DNA of 10,715 nt, from assembly GCA_008704415.1 (NCBI GenBank), contig VXIS01000633.1, forward strand, positions 1-10,715. The letters run 5' to 3'. Below the pieces are notes generated by a model. The model was not told the origin of the DNA and searched no databases. It was given only the letters and a program-made list of their open reading frames with translations. This DNA is from Sphaerosporella brunnea. Taxonomy: Eukaryota; Ascomycota; Pezizomycetes; Pezizales; Pyronemataceae. Position 1 is the stretch's first letter. Every line of letters begins with the position of its first letter. This document shows positions 1 through 7,111 of the stretch, piece by piece. Made by a program: the position numbers and the translations under genes.

Positions 1-267
1 AGACTCTGCATATTGGACTCCACCTTTGTCTGCTGGCCTTTCTCCTCATTCTGCCGGCTGATTGACTCCGACGCCTTGCAGGCAGTCCTTGTATCTGGCA
101 GTCTCGTCGGTGTGCAGGGTGGTGTGGCGGCTTGCTTCATAAACAGGCTCGTCGCTCCCCTCGCTCTTACTCCTCCATCCTTTTCTTCCATCTCTACTAC
201 TCTCTTTTACTCTTTACTCTCGGGACGCCCGACAGACCCTCGTTACCTACGCACCATACCGTCTTGA
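1..267 (+). other. Edge region open on both strands; no gene recognised
   Basis: On the plus strand a frame is open from base 1 to a TGA at 265-267 (88 codons). On the minus strand a frame beginning with ATG at 191-189 (MEEKDGGVRARG...) runs without a stop off the left edge (63 codons), and a second minus frame is also open over roughly 150-50. The plus strand at 166-232 is very rich in C and T, which resembles a fungal promoter or 5' leader reading rightwards. I recognise none of the three translations, and overlapping open frames on both strands mean at most one is real. The sequence left of the window is needed to choose. Confidence 0.25.
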
Positions 268-370
268 GCACCCAAAGGCACGCGGTCGGGAGGCACCCCC
301 AGCAATGCTACTCTTGTAACATCCTGACCAGTCGTTTGTCGGCAACGGGACCAAGCCATCTTGCTTAGTA

Positions 371-709
371 CTAACGTTTGATGTAAGTATCTCTTTCGGA
401 CGTCCCTTCAGTTTTCCTTTGGCTGACGATATTCTCAGCTCCCCGGATCGTGGCCCTCGTGAGGTCCTTGGCGCTTAACGCGCTTAGTCCTTCGGGCCCC
501 GCAACTGTCGACTCGATGTGCTCTTCATTATAATTGGTTGAGCTAGCCGTGGTACGCGCGGCACTTGGCCCGGTCAGCGTCCGGACTCGAGGAGCGGCCA
601 AGCAGTAACGGGACACTGTACCGCCTCCTTGGATGCGGGGACTCCGGGAGCGTTCGGGGGGTGGCCTTATAGGCCTACTGACTGATTCTTGGATGTCGAT
701 ACTATTCAA
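371..709 (-). CDS. Uncharacterised 112-codon ORF, doubtful
   Basis: This reading frame runs from an ATG at 709 to a stop at 371-373. The product is hydrophilic and rich in Arg, Ser and Thr. It has no membrane segment, no signal peptide and no motif I recognise. It lies directly downstream, in the same orientation, of the retrotransposon fragment. It could be a remnant of another element (for example a gag-like ORF1), but nothing in the residues proves this. No promoter, intron or poly(A) signal clearly belongs to it. A chance open frame in GC-rich DNA is a realistic alternative. Confidence 0.2.
   Translation of the reverse strand: MNSIDIQESVSRPIRPPPERSRSPRIQGGGTVSRYCLAAPRVRTLTGPSAARTTASSTNYNEEHIESTVAGPEGLSALSAKDLTRATIRGAENIVSQRKTEGTSERDTYIKR
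383..438 (+). other. Intron-like motif (candidate spliceosomal intron)
   Basis: A GTAAGT donor at 383-388, a GCTGAC branch-like motif at 422-427 and a CAG acceptor at 436-438 give a 56-base intron with the usual size and branch spacing of filamentous fungi. It follows the CT-rich stretch at 166-232. Joining the flanks does not create a long ORF: the upstream frame opens after a TAA at 317-319, and the downstream frame meets TGA after seven codons. If real it would sit in an untranslated leader or in a decayed gene. A chance match is quite possible. Confidence 0.25.
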
Positions 710-759
710 TGATTACAAATGTACCATTCTTGTACCAAAATCCCATTGTCATACTTTAG

Positions 760-2107
760 GGTGTGACAGCGTTTCTCTTGCCACGCCCCCTGAGCTTGGT
801 CCATAAGGATCGCCACGGCATCCACGGCAGCTCTGCCACGCCTGCTGCCGAACTGTCCCTCATGTAGCCACTTGCCGGCCTCTGCGGCTTGCGTCAGTCT
901 TCCAGTGACTACCCGTTCGATAACCTTGCCCAGACAGCAGAGTAGCGATATGACACGGTGGGAACGGGCCTTGGAATAATCGTCCTTTCCCGGTTTGGGT
1001 ATCACAACTCCAGTTGCTCTTCGCCATGGCCTCGGTTGGTGGCCTTACCACACGCATGCGCGCACGAGGTCTGCCACCCTGGCGGGGTCCCACTTGTAGA
1101 CCAGCCTGACAGCTGGCGGGCCTAGCTTGTCCGGCCTGGCTGCTGAGCGGGAAGCTTGCGCGTAACACGCTTGCTCAACCTCTTGGTCTGTGATGCGAGT
1201 GTCGTTGGGTAGCCCGTCGAGTTCTTGTGGGGCCCAGTCGTCTGCTGGCGGTACCGGAAAAGCTTGGCGCGCCATCATATCACTCTTTTCCTTTGTTGTT
1301 GTGGCCGTCGTTCCATCCTGACCGGTAAGTGGACCTCCCTCGGTCGCTGCGGTAGTGCCATTACTATACCGCAGTGCTTTCCAGGTGTCTTCCGGTCCTG
1401 CGTTCTGTAAGAAGGTTGCCCAGTGCTCTCGCTTGGCCCTCCGAATGGCGTTCCTCAGAGCCCTTCGTGCGTTCTTTACGGCCTGATGGGTGGTGCCTTG
1501 GCGCCTCCGAAAGGATCGCTTGACGGCGCTCAGCACCCGAGGTAGTTCGTCGATATCTGCGTTCCACCACCGTTTGGACCGGGCGCATATGCGGAGCGGT
1601 CTGGCATGCCGTTGGAGCACCTCTGTAACGGTCTCAGAGATCCAAGAGGCTTCTTGGTCTAGTTTCCCTGCCGGCGTGTTGAGCTGGGCTGTCGGTCGTC
1701 CGGCGGCCAGCTCGTGCCATGTGGCCTCAGCCTCCTTGTGCTGGCTTTCGGTCATGCCGTTGATGTCCCATCCTGTGATCACGTTGCTAGCGCCGTCTGA
1801 GTGCCGGCGCCTCTCTTCCAGGCACGTCCAGGTCAGCAACAGGTGATCGGAGCCCGTTTCGAGTTCCGGCGTGCCGGCCATCCAGGAGCTGACGTTGATG
1901 CCGTTGGATATGGTCAGGTCCAAGATGGCTGGTTGTGATCCCCGGTCGCATGTGGGGGTTTCATCGTTCCATATAGTCATCTCGTGGCGATCGATGAGTG
2001 ATTCGAGCCAGGCGCTGTTGCGGTTGACTCGGCAAGTGGGGTCCCATCGCGAGCTGTGCGCATTGAATGGTGATTCCGGGGGTGCGTTCCCCTACCACCA
2101 CGTACCC
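760..2107 (-). mobile_element. Internal fragment of a non-LTR retrotransposon (LINE)
   Basis: The segment covers the ORF2 relic and a short stretch upstream of it. At 2087-2101 the minus strand reads VVVG, as in the VVVGDFNAH motif of these endonucleases. It is in a different frame and is separated from the Asn-Ala-His codons by about 20 bases, so a small insertion or junction lies at about 2067-2086. There is no poly(A) or A-rich 3' tail and no target-site duplication at either end. LINE copies are usually 5'-truncated but keep the 3' end; here both are lost, which points to later deletion or rearrangement. CpG-rich codons survive, so heavy repeat-induced point mutation is not evident by eye. 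Confidence 0.75.
766..2080 (-). pseudogene. Tad-like LINE ORF2 fragment (endonuclease end to early reverse transcriptase), broken
   Basis: In a full non-LTR retrotransposon, ORF2 nicks the target and copies the element RNA at the nick. Read on the minus strand from about 2080, the frame contains NAHS (the conserved Asn and His of the apurinic-like endonuclease, near 2056-2064), ILDLTISNG, and SDHLLLTW (the terminal Ser-Asp-His motif, 1828-1851). A basic linker with KRWWNADIDE follows near 1560-1576. The early reverse transcriptase then shows PDKLGPPAVR, IPKPGKDDYSKA (near 980-1002), SLLCCLGKVIERVV and FGSRRGRAAVDAV. All lie in one frame, broken by a TAA at 1045-1047. Similarity stops near 766, before the catalytic YxDD box. 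The N-terminal endonuclease, the rest of the polymerase and any RNase H or zinc-knuckle region are absent, so the product cannot be active. The endonuclease and polymerase motifs make the family firm; the Tad-like clade assignment is from general resemblance. Confidence 0.9.
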
Positions 2108-2110
2108 TAA

Positions 2111-3530
2111 ACGCCAACTGTGAAAGCAATAACACCCAATCTTTCTATAAATCAGGTATCCTATTAAAGCATCTTTAAACTTTAGGTCACACCGACCACT
2201 GGACTAGCAGCTTCATTGCTTAAGGGGGCACTTTTGGAGTGCCTCTAGCAAAAGTTAGACCCCCGCTCCCTACATCCTCCACACTGGAGGCAGAGTTTGC
2301 AATACACAATCCGATAGTTCAGGCACGACAGAGTATATCGGGATGTGCGTAGGTGCTTGTCTGTAAGGAGGTAGCAACAGAAGTGCTTTGCGTACTGCAG
2401 CGATACAAAGGGCGGGTAGAGCAGCACATGTATGAGGTACTTTATGTTTTCTACCTCGCGATCTCTCATGCTCATCTCACGACAACATTCATTTGTGATA
2501 TACTGGTAGGGAGCGCAAAGATAAATCATTGGGTAATACATATACCCATCGCGAATGGCGATGGCTAGTAGCCGAGCCTGCCGCCGGGGAGATGTAACAT
2601 ACAATATAAGCCCCCAAACTCAACTTCTGCACGAATATACATGTATTCAGCCGTTACTAATGCTGTGGTACACCTCGCTGCGATCTCTTTTGCCTGCTGT
2701 ACTATTACCGGAGAGATGTGCAGTGAAGACGAAGCGAATATGAGACTTTTCCTCAGCAACCTTAGTGCGGAAGAAAAATAGTAGGCTTCTACGTCGCTGC
2801 TGCTGGATACATACCGTAGTACCTACTTGAGTAAATACCGATGGTCGTAGACTTGAAGGCCTTACTCCACGCTCAGATACCCGAGGAGGGTGTTTAAACT
2901 TTGAACCCCCTCCAACGAGCTGGCCACCAAGTGCTCGAGACTCGAGAGAGAGAGGGCTCGGGAATCTCGTTGACCCCGAACATTCAGCCCCGCAGCAAGC
3001 ACACCATAGCGTGTTTACATTTCAAGAAGAGAAACACCCAGCTCAGCTGTGTATGCAAGCAATCGGCTGACACGAGAGGTTGTTGATTTCATCTCAGCTC
3101 CACCTGTTCGCCGCTTGGCAGTTTTGAAAACGATTGCTCTTGGCAACATGAGAATCCGCTTCTCAAGGCAACACTTGGACGACACCCAATGGCCATATAC
3201 ACGAGATCAAGCATAGACGAGTCCCCCCTCCCCGGCCCTTAAAAAAGACTCTTGTCATTGGGTGCATTCCCGTAAGCCTAAATCCATGTCATAGGAAAAA
3301 AATAGGGTTTCTAGACAAAATTTAGACTTGGATGACCCCCCGGCAAGAAGACGAAATTCGTGATTTTGAGGAGGGGGGCCCCCTCCACGTAACCAAAAGC
3401 CATAACCAAAAAATAGAGCCGCAACGTTGATTGGTTGTTTCAACCTCACCTTGCGCAATTGCGGCGGCTGAAGCTTCACGCGTAGCACGGCCTCTTTCTA
3501 CACCGAGCCCACGCCCCTCCACTCTCACGA
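2111..3530. other. No gene seen; unassigned intergenic sequence with small hairpins
   Basis: Overlapping short frames occur on both strands and none has a protein-like motif. Visible structures are a hairpin at 2227-2243 (GGCACT / AGTGCC), one at 2276-2290 (CCTCCA / TGGAGG), the palindrome GTTTTGAAAAC at 3121-3131, a hairpin at 3149-3165 (TGAGAA / TTCTCA), a short GA repeat at 2944-2954, and a G-rich/C-rich near-palindrome near 3371-3387. About 2120-2850 looks more AT-rich than the adjacent retrotransposon DNA. No tRNA or other RNA gene was recognised. Confidence 0.5.
2227..2243. repeat. Short perfect hairpin
   Basis: GGCACT, a five-base loop, and AGTGCC form a six-base-pair stem. No U-run follows on either strand and there is no adjacent gene, so a regulatory role is not supported. 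Confidence 0.5.
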
Positions 3531-3606
3531 TACATCGGATTTGGACTTTTTATTCTTTGCGAGACTTTACGCGAGTTGCCGCAGGCACAAATTATCTGGC
3601 CCGAAA
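3428..3606 (+). promoter_or_regulatory. Possible promoter and leader of the 54-codon ORF
   Basis: Upstream of the ATG at 3607 there is an ATTGG (reverse CCAAT) near 3430-3434, a CT-rich tract near 3490-3525 and a T-rich TTTTTATTC near 3548. These are common in filamentous fungal promoters but individually weak. The call depends on the downstream ORF being real. Confidence 0.2.
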
Positions 3607-3771
3607 ATGCACGGAAAGCTCGAAACAGCGACATCATCGCAGCTCGGCATCCTCGTCTACGGGGGGGCGTTTGGTTTTGTTGCCGGTATGCAAGTTCCGA
3701 CAGAGGTCACAGGGGCTCACTATGTTCAAAATGCCTACTATTCGGGCTTGGACTTGCTGACACTTTGTTAA
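3607..3771 (+). CDS. Small hypothetical protein, 54 residues
   Basis: The ATG at 3607 has A at position -3 (GAAAATGC), and the frame ends at TAA 3769-3771. The product starts MHGKLETATSSQ. A Gly-rich hydrophobic stretch at about residues 13-27 (LGILVYGGAFGFVAG) could span a membrane, and a polar, Tyr-containing tail follows. I recognise no family. Supporting context is a promoter-like region upstream and an AATAAA at 3821-3826, 50 bases after the stop. Against it, the ORF is short and other frames overlap it. It might be a decayed exon of a transporter-like gene, but that is only a guess from the hydrophobic stretch. Confidence 0.3.
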   Translation: MHGKLETATSSQLGILVYGGAFGFVAGMQVPTEVTGAHYVQNAYYSGLDLLTLC

Positions 3772-3820
3772 CAACCTCTTTTGCTACGGCCCCGATGGGA
3801 CAATAGGCTCTGATGGTTTG

Positions 3821-3826
3821 AATAAA
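3821..3826 (+). terminator. AATAAA poly(A)-like signal
   Basis: A perfect AATAAA lies 50 bases downstream of the TAA of the 54-codon ORF. It fits a 3' end for that gene, but the hexamer is common by chance. Confidence 0.25.
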
Positions 3827-3954
3827 GTATTGTATGTTCGAGCTGTATTGCAAATGATGGAGAACAGCAATACCTCGACACCTCTTTGTTTTTTATTCTC
3901 CTACCCGCTTGTGAGGTTGGATTTCCGCCGTTGTTGATGTCTTGTTGAGGCAAC

Positions 3955-4022
3955 GCGAGGTGGTGACGGGTTCGCGAGGTGGTGTCGGGGTTGCGAGGTG
4001 ACGGGTCGCGATATCACGGGGT
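3955..4022. repeat. G-rich minisatellite, units of 19, 19, 15 and about 15 bases
   Basis: Units begin GCGAGGTGGTG(A/T)CGGG at 3955 and 3974. A shorter unit, GCGAGGTGACGGGTC, starts at 3993, and a degenerate fourth (GCGATATCACGGGGT) starts at 4008. The third looks like the first with a four-base internal loss. The tract lies in DNA without a recognised gene. Confidence 0.7.
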
Positions 4023-4268
4023 ACGTCATGAGCGACGTGACTGACATCCTTTATTTCGCTCAAGAAGGATTTACGGTCGGCTAGTTGAACCAACATCAGG
4101 TAAAATATTTCGGTTCTTGGTTTTAGGCTTACGGGAATGCACCCATTGCTGTATCGACCAGGCAACAGAGCTGATTTCGTCCCCGCAAAAATAATATCTT
4201 AGAACCTTGTTTCTTAGTTGCTCGTCGCGTGGCCTCCCCGCCATGATCGCCCATTCTTGCAATAATGA

Positions 4269-4674
4269 GTCTGGTTGACAACGGTGGATCGCCATGCAAA
4301 GCAGCATTCTTGTGCCACAATGGAAGGTTACTGTGCAGCAACGGCAACCACCACAACACCAGCCATGCCGAAGCTCGAAACCTCGAAAGCGCGTGGGGTA
4401 CTCTATCCGGTACCCCGCCCCAGGCCCGCTGGATGCCGGCTGACATCTATATGCGACAGCACGCCAGGTTGGCGCTCCTGAATCTACGATACAGCTGGGC
4501 TGTCCTGTCTACAATACGCCCACCGGTGGGCATTGATGGAATTGCAGCCGGATTGGGCTGGCAGGAAGCTATCGTGACAGAGGGGGTGGGTTGGCCGTTA
4601 ACGCATTGCTTCATTGTAGCACAATAGTCAGCCCTCTGCTGCATTGCATGGCGATCCACAAATGTCAACCAGAC
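4269..4674. mobile_element. 406-bp MITE-like element with 38-bp inverted ends
   Basis: The left end at 4269-4306 (starting GTCTGGTTGACA) is the reverse complement of 4637-4674 apart from about four mismatches. Weaker inverted similarity continues inward: TTGTGCCACAATGGAAG on the left against TTGTGCTACAATGAAGC on the right. There is no transposase; frames across it on both strands are products of the repeat. Internal features are a hairpin near 4396-4417 (GGGGTAC / GTACCCC) and the perfect palindrome GCCCACCGGTGGGC at 4518-4531. Flanking bases show no target-site duplication, so the superfamily is unknown. An old non-autonomous DNA transposon is the likeliest reading; an inverted duplication of other origin is the alternative. 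Confidence 0.6.
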
Positions 4675-4734
4675 CGGACGACATTTGAAAAATTTCATTC
4701 CAGTTATTGGCTACTCGTATGCACCATGTAAAAC

Positions 4735-4747
4735 GGGGGGGGGGGGG
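4735..4747 (+). repeat. G13 homopolymer
   Basis: Thirteen consecutive G are followed by C and four more G. Such tracts are unstable in replication and sequencing, so the exact length is uncertain. Confidence 0.9.
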
Positions 4748-4884
4748 CGGGGTTGTCATCCTGACTCTTGCGCAGCTACGCGGCATCCGGATAGAGAATC
4801 ACCCCATATACGCCGTTCAGAGCGTCAACAAGATCACCACCAGCAGACGAGCGCGGCCACGGCCCAATAGGATTGAGTAGCAAC

Positions 4885-4944
4885 ATTTTCCGCTTGGCAC
4901 CCCCGCTCTGTATCATTTTCCGCTTGGCACCCCCGCTTTGTATC
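4885..4944. repeat. 30-bp tandem duplication
   Basis: Two adjacent 30-base units begin ATTTTCCGCTTGGCACCCCC, at 4885 and 4915. They differ by one transition (GCTCTG versus GCTTTG). Near identity suggests a recent duplication. No gene crosses it convincingly. Confidence 0.95.
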
Positions 4945-5367
4945 TGACGATGCAGAAGGAAACGTATGATCGGATAGGACATTGCGGAGCCGCATGTACG
5001 TAATAGTACGAGTACTATAGGCCGGGCTCAAAGTCGGAGTGCATGAGGTTTAGGGTTCAGTTGAGGATATGGCAGCCATCCCGCCGGTACAGAGCGGTAT
5101 GTACAGTACCGACTCGATACAAGCCGAGACCGCCCCGTTCCGGACCACTCTAGCGTGGCCATTCCATCGACTGCGGTTGGCGCAACATCGCCAAAGAATG
5201 GACATAAACACAACTGAGTGTCGGTCACAGATTCGCACTGGGGACTGGTCTTAGGTAAATGACGACTCCCGAAAGCTATTTAAGTGGAGGCTTTATATTA
5301 AGGCCGAATCGAAAATTTATCTGATCGCTGAATTGAATGTTTCGACATGATTTTTTGGCGTTCTGTA

Positions 5368-5731
5368 GGGGTATTCAATTTGGCTGAAAACGGAACCATA
5401 TAGGGGTCGCCGATTAGCGATAGCATAATAGGTAGTTGTAGTTGAATACCCCCAATAAAAGATACCTAAAATTGAGCATATTATGCGCCGTAAAAGTTGT
5501 TTCCTGAAACTTTCCTCTTGTCGCTTGTTTTGCGCCTGATTCCGATGGATGTGAGTGCTAGCATGTGAGCCGCGATTATGTGGAGGGCCATAATCGGTGG
5601 GGTATTTGGAGCTTTATTGATCCCCGACCATCATTGAGACGAAAAGGCATATTATGTGCCTAAAATGAAAAGTAGACGTCCACATTCTGGTACCCATATA
5701 TGGTGCCGTTTTCAGCCAAATTGAATACCCC
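5368..5731. mobile_element. 364-bp TA-flanked MITE (Tc1/mariner-like)
   Basis: Terminal inverted repeats of 39 bases (5368-5406 and 5693-5731) differ at only two positions and begin GGGGTATTCAATTTGGCTGA. The element is bounded by TA at 5366-5367 and 5732-5733, the duplication made by the Tc1/mariner/pogo group. There is no transposase. An extra copy of the TIR tip, TTGAATACCCC, lies inside at 5442-5452. A 20-base motif GCATATTATG(C/T)GCC... occurs twice in direct orientation near 5476 and 5647. A hairpin CGATTATG / CATAATCG lies at 5573-5596. Well-matched ends suggest a comparatively recent insertion. The TA could be coincidence, so the superfamily is likely rather than certain. Confidence 0.85.
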
Positions 5732-5733
5732 TA

Positions 5734-6216
5734 GTGTTATAAAAGCGCCGGATACACATTATACAATCTCTTTCCACATAACTAGCGTGATGCAGGTATT
5801 CGGCGCTTCCAACAACTGCGGGTAATACGACAAGACCGAAACGTAGGCGCTCCGGGCCGCCCAGCCCAACGGTGCACACGCGCGAGAACTCTCCCCTCCC
5901 GCATTCCGAGCATGCGGGGCCGAGCGTCGCACTAGTCTCGGTGCGACCTGACACGAGATGGGCCGACAGCAGACCGCCCCAGGCACGCAAACCCAGGGAG
6001 GAGAAGGAGAAGGAGAAGGAGGAGGAGCAGCGGGCTTCTGGTACGAGGGAATGAGCCACAGTCTTTTCTGTTTTACGACTCGGGATTTCCTTGATTCTCT
6101 TTTCTTGAGCGGGCCGCAGGCCCCAGTAGTAGGCCTAGGCCTAAGGGATAGCACAGTCTCTCGCCTCTACATATATGCCACGATCGCAAAGCGGTCGAAT
6201 GCAACATGATCAAAAG
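5734..6216. other. No gene seen; low-complexity intergenic sequence
   Basis: Plus and minus frames here are driven by the purine repeat at 5997-6030 (Glu/Lys-rich on plus, Ser/Phe-rich on minus). Inverted repeats occur at 5744-5750/5801-5807 (AGCGCCG / CGGCGCT) and at 5926-5947 (GTCGCAC / GTGCGAC). The perfect palindrome TAGGCCTAGGCCTA lies at 6130-6143. Confidence 0.5.
5997..6030 (+). repeat. Purine microsatellite (GGAGAA/GAG type)
   Basis: Repeats of GGAGAA pass into GGAGGAGGAG, all purine on the plus strand. It accounts for the charged low-complexity translation in this stretch. Confidence 0.85.
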
Positions 6217-6235
6217 AAAAAAAAAAAAAAAAAAA
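6217..6235 (+). repeat. A19 homopolymer
   Basis: Nineteen A follow CAAAAG. It could be the tail of a retroposed sequence, but I found no matching target-site duplication upstream and no recognisable SINE body, so it is listed only as a homopolymer. Confidence 0.85.
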
Positions 6236-6725
6236 GGCCACTGCAAAACTACATCGTCTCTCTCTTCCGCTGTTCCGGACGGTATATCTCCCCGATGGCC
6301 GCCGCCAGACCCGGCCCGGGGTTGATCGATCTGCCGGCGTTTTTGCCGTTTCCCCATGTGTCCGATGGCCGACCGTCCAGCCGTTGCCGCTCCCGCCAAT
6401 ATGCATTTGCGAGCCATTCGACGGGTTAGTCAAGAAGCTTCACCCGGAGCCACGGTACGAACGGGATGCCGAGCGGGTATGAAGTTTCCTTTCCAAGTAG
6501 ACCTGATGTGTCCGCCAGCTGCGGTGCTATGCCGCATCCAAGTAACTACATGAACAGTCCTTTCCGCTTCAACTCTCCTGCATCCACTCCCCACATCTCC
6601 TCCATCCTCCGCTGCAATATGTCCCACCAGGACTCGAGTTCCTGGCACGAACTGTCGGGGGACTGGCCGTCAAGGCGAGTTAGCGGCGGCGGCGGCGGCG
6701 CGCCGCTCGAATGTCATCACCCCGC
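6236..6725 (-). pseudogene. Doubtful decayed reading frame, about 160 codons with two stops
   Basis: Reading leftwards from about 6715, one minus frame stays open except for a TAG near 6551 and a TAA near 6428, ending at a TAG near 6251. It includes QELESWWDILQRRMEEMWGV and LAAAIGEIYRPEQRKRE, which look protein-like, but I recognise no family. A plus-strand frame of 94 codons (6466-6750) overlaps it and could equally be meant. The start is preceded by proline codons from the GCG repeat. A chance frame is a real possibility. Confidence 0.15.
6683..6700 (+). repeat. (GCG)6 trinucleotide repeat
   Basis: Six GCG units run into GCGCCGC, giving a short self-complementary GC-rich stretch. Confidence 0.9.
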
Positions 6726-7111
6726 CATGGATCCCATTGATCACACCTAGATGCTGCGGGGTGTAGACGTTGAGGAGAGGCATTTTCATTTTGGCTGTGG
6801 CGTCAGTTGGGGGGGGGGGGAATAAACGGAGGCTAAGAATGTTGTCCAAAGGGGCAAGTTGATGAATCCACAGCGCGCGTTTTGGAAAGGTGTGCTAACA
6901 GAACAGAGGGCGCGACACTGGGTATTAATTATAAGCGACTTTCAATCATGTCCCCCGAATTGTTCGAATCGATTTTGCAAACGTTATGACTACTCCAACT
7001 TCCTCGACATCCGCCACACGTGCGCCACATTTTGAACAGTCGACGTATCGACGCTTGACTATCAGCACGCCCTTCCCAACCTCATAGCTTGGGTGAGCAA
7101 TCAGCGTCAGA
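6726..7111. other. No gene seen; contains G12 run
   Basis: Apart from the G12 homopolymer at 6809-6820 I see no repeat, motif or RNA gene. The region lies downstream of the 3' end of the APH pseudogene and may hold its former 3' flank. Confidence 0.5.
6809..6820 (+). repeat. G12 homopolymer
   Basis: Twelve consecutive G lie directly before AATAAACGG. The length is uncertain for the usual sequencing reasons. Confidence 0.9.

Larger units (their letters stand above)
4675..5365. other. No gene seen; intergenic with G13 run and tandem repeat
   Basis: Overlapping short frames occur on both strands with no recognised motif. The notable content is the G13 run at 4735-4747, the 30-bp tandem duplication at 4885-4944, and a short inverted repeat CGGTAC / GTACCG near 5084-5113. 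Confidence 0.5.

Noticed and set aside
2245..2604. 119-codon minus-strand ORF
   Set aside because: No recognisable motif, unusual residue mix, and a competing plus frame; it looks like chance in unassigned DNA.
4129..4698. ORFs of 68-120 codons on both strands
   Set aside because: They lie mostly within the 406-bp inverted-repeat element, and the similar peptides at its two ends (VDRHAKQ and VDRHAMQ) simply reflect the terminal repeats.
5037..5060. GGTTTAGGGTTCAG resembling telomere repeat
   Set aside because: Only a single unit is present, with no tandem array.
5872..6154. Overlapping ORFs of 60-131 codons on both strands around a purine repeat
   Set aside because: Their length comes from low-complexity GA/CT sequence, giving Glu/Lys or Ser/Phe runs, with no domain.
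6150..6240. A19 run as the tail of a SINE or retroposed transcript
   Set aside because: No target-site duplication or RNA polymerase III-type body could be found upstream.
6955..6975. TTGTTCGAATCGA resembling a tRNA B-box
   Set aside because: No A-box or acceptor and anticodon stems can be laid out upstream at the needed spacing.
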